Assembly (NCBI GenBank): GCA_020216745.1
Contig: JAIWNQ010000179.1
Span: 1 to 10,000 of the forward strand
DNA: 10,000 nucleotides
Source of the DNA: Candidatus Hydrogenedens sp.
Lineage (GTDB): Bacteria; Hydrogenedentota; Hydrogenedentia; Hydrogenedentales; Hydrogenedentaceae
Direction: 5' to 3'
A program made the position numbers and the translations under genes. The notes beneath the pieces were generated by a model, which worked only from the letters and a program-made list of their open reading frames with translations, was not told the DNA's origin and did not search any database. Positions 1 through 9,544 of the stretch are shown one piece after another; within the stretch, counting starts at the first letter, position 1, and every line of letters begins with the position of its first letter.

Positions 1-399
1 TAATACGAGTGTATTATCACTTTGACTTAAAAACCCATGAGCAAAACCTATAGGGACCCAAAGTAAACTCAAATCATCAGAAGATAAATGGAACCCTTCC
101 CATTGTCCAAATGTAGGTGAACCTTTTCGTAGGTCGACAATAACGTCGTATATTTTTCCTGAGAGACAGCATACAAGTTTGCCCATACCATGAGGGTCTA
201 ACTGGTAGTGCATGCCTCTCAAAACGCCCTTTTGCGATTTACTTAAATTGTCTTGAACAAAGTCTTCATGAAACCCTACTTTTTTTAATTCTTCCAGATG
301 ATATAATTCGGTGAAGAATCCACGGGTATCATTGAAGGTACCAATTTTAAAGAGAATAGCCCCTTTTAGCCTGCTATTTTCAATACCTTTTATAATCAT
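1..399 (-). CDS. rfbC: dTDP-4-dehydrorhamnose 3,5-epimerase, 3' end beyond window
   Basis: RmlC/RfbC epimerises C3 and C5 of dTDP-4-keto-6-deoxyglucose in the cytoplasmic dTDP-L-rhamnose pathway, which feeds O-antigen and other surface polysaccharides. The frame is open from an ATG at 399 to base 1 (133 codons); the family is usually about 180 residues, so the last quarter is off-window. Visible family signatures are FNDTRGFF (22-29), FVQDNLSKS (47-55), GVLRGMHYQ (58-66), KLV..LSGKIYDVIVDLR (74-91), GSPTFGQW (93-100) and LWVPIGFAHGF (113-123). H64 in RGMHYQ is the expected catalytic base. The catalytic Tyr normally follows GFAHGF by a dozen or so residues and would lie just past the edge. An AAGGA ribosome site at 406-410, 6 nt from the ATG, supports the start. 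The gene is divergent from the beta-galactosidase gene. Other rml genes would have to lie outside the window. Confidence 0.95.
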   Translation of the reverse strand, partial: MIIKGIENSRLKGAILFKIGTFNDTRGFFTELYHLEELKKVGFHEDFVQDNLSKSQKGVLRGMHYQLDPHGMGKLVCCLSGKIYDVIVDLRKGSPTFGQWEGFHLSSDDLSLLWVPIGFAHGFLSQSDNTLVL

Positions 400-436
400 A
401 AGCAATCCTTTTTTATATTAGTAGTTGAATATTTAC

Positions 437-455
437 TATTAAAAGCCTTTTAATA
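437..455. repeat. 19-bp perfect inverted repeat in rfbC/lacZ divergent region
   Basis: TATTAAAAG-C-CTTTTAATA: two 9-bp arms around a single C, with no mismatch. It lies between the divergent rfbC and beta-galactosidase genes and overlaps the proposed rfbC -10 by four bases, a plausible place for a dimeric repressor to bind. It is not followed by a T-run in either direction, so a terminator is unlikely. The operator role is inference. Confidence 0.45.
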
Positions 456-460
456 TATCA
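452..460 (-). promoter_or_regulatory. candidate extended -10 promoter for rfbC
   Basis: Read on the minus strand this is TGATATATT, a TGn element followed by a five-of-six match to TATAAT. No good -35 is visible 17 bp upstream. It would start transcription near 445 and give a leader of roughly 45 nt before the rfbC ATG. It abuts the inverted repeat at 437-455. AT-rich background makes chance matches common, so this is tentative. Confidence 0.35.
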
Positions 461-500
461 AAATTTTTATATGTGTAGTATTTTAACATTGATTAACTGA

Positions 501-3719
<3,219 letters not shown>

Positions 3720-3739
3720 TTATGAAGAAAACAGAAACT

Positions 3740-5239
3740 TTATTTTGAGTATACTTTCCTCTCAAATGCGTTTGGAATATTCATTTCTTCTCGATATTTG
3801 GTTACGGTTCTTCGTGCTATTTTAATGCCTTCTTGTTTTTGAACCTGTTCGGCTATTTGCTGGTCGCTCAATGGTTTTGATTTGTCTTCTTCATCAATGA
3901 TTCGTTGAATGATTGTTTTGATAGTCCGTGATGAAATTTCTTTCTCGCTGGTTTCAGATTTTTTACCCCCTGTGAAGAAGTATTTTAATTCAAAGATTCC
4001 TTGAGGGGTAGACATATATTTTTTCGCAATGCATCTTGAAATTGTGGATTCATGGATTCCTAATCGGCTGGAAATATCTTTGTATGTCATTGGTTTTAAG
4101 TGTTCAACACCATTTCTGATAAAATCTTCCTGTAGGGTCACGATTTCTTTGGCAACTCTGTAAAGGGTAGAGTTTCTTAAATCGATACACCTTTTGAGGC
4201 GTATGGCAGACTCTTTATATTTGCGAAGTTGAGCCTTATCCTCACTGGGTAAACGTTTTATTTGTTCCTTAGGTATTGTTTCTACGATTTTGATACTCGG
4301 GGTGATTTTATCTTCCAGTTCAATAGTAATCTCGTCTTCTTCATTTATCTTTACTATAATATCTGGAATGATATATTCAGGTTCCTCGGCAAATTCATGT
4401 CCAGGATAAGGATTTAATGTGTCTCGGAGTAGTTTAATGAGTTCTTCGACCTCATGGGGTTTTATATTCAATCCTTTTGCAATTTTCAATATTTGCCGAT
4501 GAATAATCTCATCATGATATTCTTCAATCAGTTTTTGTAAGAAGGGATTATCAGGGAAAAGACGTTTTACTTGAATTAAAAGGCATTCTTTTAAATCTCT
4601 GGCACCTACGCCAGGAGGGTCAAAACTCTGGATTTTTTTAAGTATTTTTTCTATGTCCTCCGTTGAGGTATTGAATGCTTTTGCAATTTCTTCAATATCA
4701 CCAACAAAATAACCTCTTTGGTCGATGCTCGCTATAATGCTTTCGCCAATTTCAATCTCTTTCTCGTTGTCTGTATCTATTCTTAGTTGTTTTATTAGAA
4801 AACTTCTTAATGACTCATGATATTTTTGGTTTGCAAAGCGTTTTTCTGCCCACTCGTCTATATCGGGGTTATAACTTAAATTTGTGGGATTTTTGTATCT
4901 ATCATCATCTTTTTCTAAATCAAAATATTTCTGATTGGCTTCTTCTTGTTCATATTCATAATCATTTTCATCATCGATATCAGGTTCGTCACGAGTATGA
5001 ATAGGTGTAGTTTCGGTAATGGTTGAGGTATTTTCTGTCTCAAATAAATCGTCTGTTGTTGGCGTTTCTACCAGATCGTGATATTCTAATTCGATAAGTG
5101 GGTTTCCATCTGCCTCTTGATGAATATATTGTTCTAATTCATAAATTGGCATTTGTAAAATTTGTAAGGATTGAGTCTGAAATAGGGATAATTGAAGTTC
5201 CTGTCGTTGTTGTAATGTTTGTCTGGCTTCTAACTTCAT
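3740..5239 (-). CDS. rpoN: RNA polymerase sigma-54 factor RpoN
   Basis: Sigma-54 directs core RNA polymerase to -24/-12 promoters and needs an AAA+ enhancer-binding activator to open DNA. The 499-residue protein has normal family length. Region I (1-50) is rich in Gln and Leu, with the typical QSLQILQMPIYELEQYI...NPLIE pattern that contacts the activator. Region II (about 51-120) is strongly acidic, with runs of Asp and Glu. The core-binding domain follows (about 125-330). The helix-turn-helix lies at about 384-408, followed by TPQGIFELKYFF (411-422). The diagnostic RpoN box ARRTVTKYRE is at 475-484, 15 residues from the end. The start ATG has a modest AGGGA about 8 nt upstream. The gene stands alone, without the lptB or hpf partners common beside rpoN, and converges on lacZ. 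Candidate targets or activators are not visible in the window. Confidence 0.97.
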   Translation of the reverse strand: MKLEARQTLQQRQELQLSLFQTQSLQILQMPIYELEQYIHQEADGNPLIELEYHDLVETPTTDDLFETENTSTITETTPIHTRDEPDIDDENDYEYEQEEANQKYFDLEKDDDRYKNPTNLSYNPDIDEWAEKRFANQKYHESLRSFLIKQLRIDTDNEKEIEIGESIIASIDQRGYFVGDIEEIAKAFNTSTEDIEKILKKIQSFDPPGVGARDLKECLLIQVKRLFPDNPFLQKLIEEYHDEIIHRQILKIAKGLNIKPHEVEELIKLLRDTLNPYPGHEFAEEPEYIIPDIIVKINEEDEITIELEDKITPSIKIVETIPKEQIKRLPSEDKAQLRKYKESAIRLKRCIDLRNSTLYRVAKEIVTLQEDFIRNGVEHLKPMTYKDISSRLGIHESTISRCIAKKYMSTPQGIFELKYFFTGGKKSETSEKEISSRTIKTIIQRIIDEEDKSKPLSDQQIAEQVQKQEGIKIARRTVTKYREEMNIPNAFERKVYSK

Positions 5240-5267
5240 TAAATTTGTCCCTATCGAATCGCTCTTG

Positions 5268-5296
5268 TTTATAATTGAAATTAGTGATTTACAAAA
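5268..5296 (-). promoter_or_regulatory. weak candidate promoter for rpoN
   Basis: On the minus strand, TATAAA (5273-5268) could be a -10. Upstream lies TTGTAA (5294-5289, 15-bp spacer) or TTTTGT (5296-5291, 17-bp spacer). Neither pairing is strong. It is suggested because the position, about 30 bp before the rpoN ATG, is suitable and nothing better is seen. Confidence 0.25.
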
Positions 5297-5353
5297 TTAC
5301 ATAAAATATTTTACCAAAAAAGTGAAAATTTGATACTAATTAATTCATATTTG

Positions 5354-5371
5354 TGTTATAATATTATAACA
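5354..5371 (+). promoter_or_regulatory. extended -10 inside an 18-bp perfect palindrome
   Basis: TGTTATAATATTATAACA is fully self-complementary. Its first half contains TGT-TATAAT (5354-5362), a perfect extended -10 for the gene starting at 5394, giving a leader of about 24 nt. The best -35-like hexamer, TTGATA at 5330-5335, sits 21 bp away, which is too far to be convincing. The core TTATAAT-ATTATAA resembles a Fur/PerR-type box without the usual central base. Because the palindrome covers the -10, a bound dimer would block the promoter; this is inference. Confidence 0.5.
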
Positions 5372-5393
5372 AGAGAAGGTAAGAGGCTAAATA

Positions 5394-5843
5394 ATGAAAT
5401 TTAGTTTACATGTGTTGATTATATTAGTATTGATTATTTATTCGCTATCAGGGATAAATTTAAATAGCAAAACGAATGTGGTCGCATGGCAGGCTGTATT
5501 AACATCAATTCTCACTCAAACGAATGGATTAGATGTTACTATATTAAATAACGATGTTAATGGGGACACAAAGGTTGATGTATGTGACTTGTGTGTGATT
5601 GTGAACAAGATGAAACAGAATGATGGGAACGTTCCAAAATCCAGAAATATTAAGAACCAGTATGTGTGTTTACATATACGATATGAGGATATAAACAAAA
5701 GTGTAAATGAAAGTAAAGAAACGAACAGTTTTGATGAAAACGAATTTGAAGAAATACAGATGTTACGTGTATTAAAAAATTATTTGGAGAGAAATGTTAA
5801 GACAGTTGATATCCTGTATATATCCCCGCCTTTACGATGTTAA
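5394..5843 (+). CDS. small exported protein with dockerin-like repeat
   Basis: A 149-residue protein of no recognised family as a whole. Residues 1-20 form a signal peptide (Lys2, then a Leu/Ile/Val core). Right after it, residues 22-40 read NLNSKTNVVAWQAVLTSIL, which aligns in register with a type I dockerin half-repeat but lacks most acidic calcium ligands. After 32 residues, the usual dockerin spacing, comes a good half-repeat DVNGDTKVDVCD (54-65) followed by the expected hydrophobic helix. Residues 74-149 are hydrophilic, with an acidic stretch, and match nothing I recognise. Dockerins normally bind cohesins or dock enzymes to scaffolds, but none is visible here. AAGAGG at 5381-5386, 7 nt from the ATG, supports the start. 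The next gene begins 83 bp downstream behind its own promoter-like sequence. The cysteine near the C-terminus is not in a known sorting motif. Confidence 0.75.
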   Translation: MKFSLHVLIILVLIIYSLSGINLNSKTNVVAWQAVLTSILTQTNGLDVTILNNDVNGDTKVDVCDLCVIVNKMKQNDGNVPKSRNIKNQYVCLHIRYEDINKSVNESKETNSFDENEFEEIQMLRVLKNYLERNVKTVDILYISPPLRC

Positions 5844-5862
5844 ATAAAAATTAATTTTCCAG

Positions 5863-5889
5863 TTGTTTATAACTTTTATGTGGTACAAT
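5863..5889 (+). promoter_or_regulatory. candidate promoter of the large EF-hand/PEG-repeat gene
   Basis: TGG-TACAAT at 5881-5889 is an extended -10 with one mismatch. TTGTTT at 5863-5868 could be a -35 with a 15-bp spacer, somewhat short. A start near 5896 would leave a leader of about 30 nt that holds the AAGGAG ribosome site (5912-5917, 9 nt before the ATG). It implies the large gene can be transcribed independently of the gene upstream. Confidence 0.45.
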
Positions 5890-5926
5890 TTAAAGAAATT
5901 AAAATTAATAGAAGGAGAATAAAAAA

Positions 5927-8900
5927 ATGAATAACAGGAAGTTAAATTTGAAGAAAGTACGTTGGATTTTATGGGCTTTATTAATTAGTTGTTTTATTTA
6001 TATATGCCCAGCAGGAGCACAAACAGACGCAGAGGTAGATTATTGTAATATTCCTAATTGCAGTAATTTAATACCAGGTCCTCTGTATACAGAAAGTTTT
6101 GAAAATTCAATGCGGGAATTATATGCCAAAATTCCATTGATTGGAGGAAATCCTGATAATCTTGATTTGGACTTTGATGGGATGAAGGATACCGCTCAGG
6201 CTCGTTTATTCGATACGATTATGGAAAGTTTTTCATTGATTGGTGGGATACCTACCCGTAATTGTATTTATTGGGCTTATGTAGGCAATCGTTTGAAGGT
6301 TGAAGCGTTGGCTCTTGCTATACAAGCAGGCTGGCCTACTCAATATTTAGGCGAACCACCAGACCTTGAGGGTATGAAAACCTTCTTTGCAGCACTGGCG
6401 ACAATGGGAAATACTGCAATTATAAATACGATTTTATCTGCATTAAATTGGATTATTCCTGACCTACCTGACTTATCCTTGTTAGAATTAGATGGTTCAA
6501 ATATTGTTTACTTAAATGCCAAAGGTGATGCGGATTTGGACGGTGTCTGCAATATTGGTGAATACAAAGCATGGGTTTTAAATGGTTCTGTAGATTTTGA
6601 TGCTTTTGTAAATGCGGCGATTAACAGTAGTATTACGGACTACTATGGTGGATGTCCATCCTGTGGAACGGAAGGAACTGTTGAAGGAGAAGGCGAGGGT
6701 GGAGGTCCACCTCCTTGTGATATGCGTTCTGATGAAAATTACTTTGCATTATTAGTGATGTTTGGTGATACAAATGGTGATGGTAAATTAACAAAGAATG
6801 AATTAAAAGCCTTTGTTACAGGTTTCCTTTTAGATTTAGGATGGTGGTTGATTGATAAAGATGGTGATGGTTTTATGTCCTTTGATGAATTTGTCGCCAG
6901 TAATCGTTTGGGTGGACTTTTACCTGCAAACCTTGATTCAAATGGAGATAATCAGGTAACTCTAACAGAAATAAGACAATTAAGTTCAAAGATTACGCAA
7001 GACCAATTTAATCAGCATGATGTTGATGGTAATGGCTATCTTGACTGCATCGATATTATGGGTCCACTTCCAGAATCCTGCTATGCTGAATGGTGTTGGG
7101 ATACATGTAATCAGACCGCAGTAAGTGCGGGATTTGAAACTGCATTACGTAGTTTGTATGGACTTGCTACCTGGCTTGGATTAAATCCTGACACAGCTGA
7201 TATAGACGGAAATGGAATGTATGATGTGGCTCAGGCAAGGTTATTGGATTATATTCTTGCCCATCCGGAATTGCCTGTTTTCTGCTGTGTGAAGAACGCA
7301 TACATGAATAATCGTGTTGTGGCTCAAGGAAAATGGGAATCTATTCCCCTTATTGGACAGGTATTTACACCTACTACTTTTATTAATGTAATTGCTGGGG
7401 TTTTAACGACAGGGGAGCAGTCATTAATCAACTCCGTTGTAAGTATCATTGATACACTATTATTCTGGACAACATTTACCCTTAATGAATATGATCTAAC
7501 AGCTGGGCAATATCTTACATCAGCAGGTGACCCCGATTTTGATGGAGTTTGTAATGTGGGTGAATATAAAGCCTATGTGTCTGCACCTACAGATATAGAT
7601 ACCTTTATACTTGCATCTTTAGATATTAATCAGGCAGTAAATGGTGGTGGTTGCCCACTTTGTCCAGGTACTTATGAAGGCGAACCCCCTTGTAATATTG
7701 AGGATATTACGCATTATTATTATATCTTGATTATGTTTGGTGATACAGATGGAAATGGATTATTATCCAAGGAAGAACTTAAAGCCATTACAGGTTGGAG
7801 TGATACCGCTTTGTCATTGTGGGGGCTGGTTGATACAAATGGCGATAATCAGTTATCTCTTGAAGAGTTTTCTAAAGTAGAATGGTTGTATAACCTATTG
7901 CCAGGATTAGATGGGAATAATGATGGTGCCCTTACGCTTATAGAATTGCAAAACTTGAATTCAAATATAACAGTTGACCAATTAAATGCGGTGGATTTAA
8001 ATCAGAACGGTGCACTTGATTGTGAAGACTTTGTGTTTGCAGAAGGTGAAGGTGTGATTGAAGGAACTCCTGAAGGAACTCCAGAGGGTATTCCTGAGGG
8101 TACACCTGAAGGAATCCCAGAAGGTGAAGGCGCAGTCGAAGGAACTCCCGAAGGGACTCCAGAGGGTATTCCTGAGGGTACACCGGAAGGAACCCCAGAA
8201 GGTGAAGGTGTGATTGAAGGAATTCCTGAAGGGACTCCAGAAGGGGTTGTCGAGGGGGAACCACCTACATGTGATATAGATGATATTGAGCATTATTTCT
8301 TGTTAATGCTTATCTTTGGAGATACCAATGGTGATGGTTTGCTATCCAAGAGTGAATTTAAAGCCCTTACAGGTTGGAGTGATTGGATGATTTTCTTATA
8401 TTGGTATGTTGTTGATAAGAATCGTGACGATCAACTATCGTATGAAGAATTTACAACAGTAAGTACTATTTTTAATCTGTTACCTAAATTAGATTCTAAT
8501 GGTGATAATGTCCTGACTTTAAGCGAAGTGCGTGGTTTAAGTTCAGGTATAACACAACAACAGTTTGATGTAGCAGACAAAAATCATAATGGCGTAATAG
8601 ATTGCTCCGATTTTCTGTCTTCTCCCGAAGGTGAGGGTACACCAGAAGGTGTTCCTGAAGGACAACCAGAAGGAGTTGTAGAAGGCACGCCAGAAGGCAC
8701 GCCAGAGGGTGTTCCAGAAGGACAGCCAGAAGGAGTTGTGGAAGGCACGCCAGAAGGCACACCAGAGGGTGTTCCAGAAGGACAACCAGAAGGAGTTGTG
8801 GAAGGCACGCCAGAAGGCACACCAGAGGGTGTTCCAGAAGGACAGCCAGAAGGAGTTGTGGAAGGCACGCCAGAAGGCACACCAGAGGGTATTCCAGAAG

Positions 8901-9418
8901 GTACACCAGAAGGAGTTGTAGAAGGTACGCCAGAAGGTGTTCCTGAAGGACAGCCAGAAGGGGTTGTAGAAGGAACGCCAGAGGGTATTCCAGAAGGTAC
9001 ACCAGAAGGGGTTGTAGAAGGCACACCAGAGGGTGTTCCTGAAGGTACACCAGAAGGAGTTGTGGAAGGTACACCAGAAGGTACACCAGAAGGTGTTCAA
9101 GAGGGAGAACCGTTAATAGTTCCTCATAATATAGATACCAATGGAAATTGGAAAATTGAACTTACAGAGTTACTTCGTTTGATTCAATTATTTAACTCAT
9201 TTGGTTATCATTGTGACCCACAAGGTGAGGATGGATATAATCCAGGTAACAATCCAGATATGAGAGATTGCAAACCTCATGCAAGTGATTATGACCCTCA
9301 AAATTGGCGTATTGACCTCAATGAACTGTTAAGAGCAATACAGTTCTTTAATTCAGGTGGTTATCATGCATGCAGAGATGGTGAAACTTGCGAAGATGGT
9401 TATAATCCTGGTATTTAA
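5927..9418 (+). CDS. exported modular EF-hand protein with PEG-repeat linkers
   Basis: A 1163-residue exported protein, not assignable to a named family. A signal peptide (basic RKLNLKKVR, hydrophobic core) ends at AGA-Q (31/32). Module A occurs at 40-247 and 385-579; each copy has AQARL(F/L)D, two EF-like loops (D80 and D201; D425 and D535), DGVCN(I/V)GEYKA and a closing GGCPxC. Module B occurs at 264-379, 589-704 and 782-899; each starts with Cys and carries four EF-hand loops (starts 281, 310, 337, 365; 606, 636, 662, 690; 799, 830, 856, 884). Acidic Glu-Gly-x-Pro linkers lie at 248-263, 705-781 and 900-1064. The C-terminus (1065-1163) holds two related segments sharing N-W-(K/R)-I-(E/D)-L-x-E-L-L-R, each followed by a Cys-containing EDGYNPG tail. 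There is no transmembrane tail, LPXTG or PEP-CTERM motif. Calcium-stabilised surface, adhesion or scaffold function is inferred; no catalytic domain is seen. Confidence 0.92.
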   Translation: MNNRKLNLKKVRWILWALLISCFIYICPAGAQTDAEVDYCNIPNCSNLIPGPLYTESFENSMRELYAKIPLIGGNPDNLDLDFDGMKDTAQARLFDTIMESFSLIGGIPTRNCIYWAYVGNRLKVEALALAIQAGWPTQYLGEPPDLEGMKTFFAALATMGNTAIINTILSALNWIIPDLPDLSLLELDGSNIVYLNAKGDADLDGVCNIGEYKAWVLNGSVDFDAFVNAAINSSITDYYGGCPSCGTEGTVEGEGEGGGPPPCDMRSDENYFALLVMFGDTNGDGKLTKNELKAFVTGFLLDLGWWLIDKDGDGFMSFDEFVASNRLGGLLPANLDSNGDNQVTLTEIRQLSSKITQDQFNQHDVDGNGYLDCIDIMGPLPESCYAEWCWDTCNQTAVSAGFETALRSLYGLATWLGLNPDTADIDGNGMYDVAQARLLDYILAHPELPVFCCVKNAYMNNRVVAQGKWESIPLIGQVFTPTTFINVIAGVLTTGEQSLINSVVSIIDTLLFWTTFTLNEYDLTAGQYLTSAGDPDFDGVCNVGEYKAYVSAPTDIDTFILASLDINQAVNGGGCPLCPGTYEGEPPCNIEDITHYYYILIMFGDTDGNGLLSKEELKAITGWSDTALSLWGLVDTNGDNQLSLEEFSKVEWLYNLLPGLDGNNDGALTLIELQNLNSNITVDQLNAVDLNQNGALDCEDFVFAEGEGVIEGTPEGTPEGIPEGTPEGIPEGEGAVEGTPEGTPEGIPEGTPEGTPEGEGVIEGIPEGTPEGVVEGEPPTCDIDDIEHYFLLMLIFGDTNGDGLLSKSEFKALTGWSDWMIFLYWYVVDKNRDDQLSYEEFTTVSTIFNLLPKLDSNGDNVLTLSEVRGLSSGITQQQFDVADKNHNGVIDCSDFLSSPEGEGTPEGVPEGQPEGVVEGTPEGTPEGVPEGQPEGVVEGTPEGTPEGVPEGQPEGVVEGTPEGTPEGVPEGQPEGVVEGTPEGTPEGIPEGTPEGVVEGTPEGVPEGQPEGVVEGTPEGIPEGTPEGVVEGTPEGVPEGTPEGVVEGTPEGTPEGVQEGEPLIVPHNIDTNGNWKIELTELLRLIQLFNSFGYHCDPQGEDGYNPGNNPDMRDCKPHASDYDPQNWRIDLNELLRAIQFFNSGGYHACRDGETCEDGYNPGI
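8039..8269 (+). repeat. PEG-repeat linker 2, 78-bp higher-order repeat
   Basis: An in-frame low-complexity stretch coding for EG followed by TP, IP, VI, AV or EG pairs. The higher-order unit is 26 residues (78 bp): a VI-led block, then an AV-led block, then a shortened VI-led block ending in VVEGEPPT. It separates module B2 from module B3. The protein is acidic, proline-rich and predicted to be extended. Confidence 0.85.
8624..9112 (+). repeat. PEG-repeat linker 3 with 60-bp tandem copies
   Basis: The basic unit is a 12-bp tetrapeptide, EG plus TP, VP, IP, QP or VV. From 8641 to 8880 there are four 60-bp copies in perfect phase, each coding the same 20 residues. The copies at 8701, 8761 and 8821 differ from one to the next by one or two bases. 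The first copy differs from the second at five positions, all synonymous. A diverged fifth unit follows, then 48-bp (16-residue) variants. The G-rich Glu/Gly/Pro codons make this stretch visibly richer in GC than its surroundings. It is prone to copy-number change and to misassembly. Confidence 0.92.
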
Positions 9419-9439
9419 TTGAAAAAGCAGACCTAACAG

Positions 9440-9471
9440 TATCCGCCGAAATTTACGAATTTCGGCGGATA
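9440..9471 (+). terminator. strong rho-independent terminator after the EF-hand/PEG gene
   Basis: ATCCGCCGAAATT (9441-9453) pairs without mismatch with AATTTCGGCGGAT (9458-9470) around a TACG loop, a UNCG-type tetraloop sequence. An extra T-A pair at 9440/9471 extends the stem to 14 bp. A T-rich tail TTTATTTTA follows. It begins 22 bp after the stop codon at 9418 and separates this gene from the next one. Confidence 0.88.
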
Positions 9472-9480
9472 TTTATTTTA

Positions 9481-9489
9481 TGATATAAT
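9481..9489 (+). promoter_or_regulatory. candidate extended -10 promoter for the gene at 9545
   Basis: TGA-TATAAT is a perfect extended -10 lying 10 bp past the terminator stem. No -35 consensus is present at the right distance, where the terminator's right arm lies. A start near 9496 would give a leader of about 50 nt carrying the GGAG ribosome site at 9535-9538. Confidence 0.45.
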
Positions 9490-9544
9490 TTCTTCAATTT
9501 TATTGGTATGTTTCCCCTTCCAAAACTAAAGAGTGGAGAAATCT

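Noticed and set aside
5847..5858. AAAATTAATTTT palindrome after the stop at 5843 as a terminator
   Set aside because: It has no G or C in the stem and no following T-run, so it would be too weak to act as an intrinsic terminator.
8641..8880. Regular 60-bp repeats suggesting a CRISPR array
   Set aside because: The repeats are contiguous without unique spacers, are in frame with a large gene and differ only at synonymous sites.
8709..8921. A plus-strand 70-residue frame inside the PEG repeat
   Set aside because: An out-of-frame reading of the 60-bp tandem copies.
7938..9100. Several long open frames on the minus strand across the PEG-repeat regions
   Set aside because: They are translations of the repeat in other frames (Pro-Ser-Gly, Leu-Leu-Val and Trp-Cys-Thr-Phe patterns), kept open by periodicity. 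None has a ribosome site or a sensible composition.
8624..9112. Collagen-like repeat
   Set aside because: Glycine recurs every four residues, not every three, so a collagen triple helix is not expected.
9300..9418. LPXTG or PEP-CTERM sorting signal at the C-terminus of the large protein
   Set aside because: There is no hydrophobic segment and no basic tail; the protein ends in EDGYNPGI.
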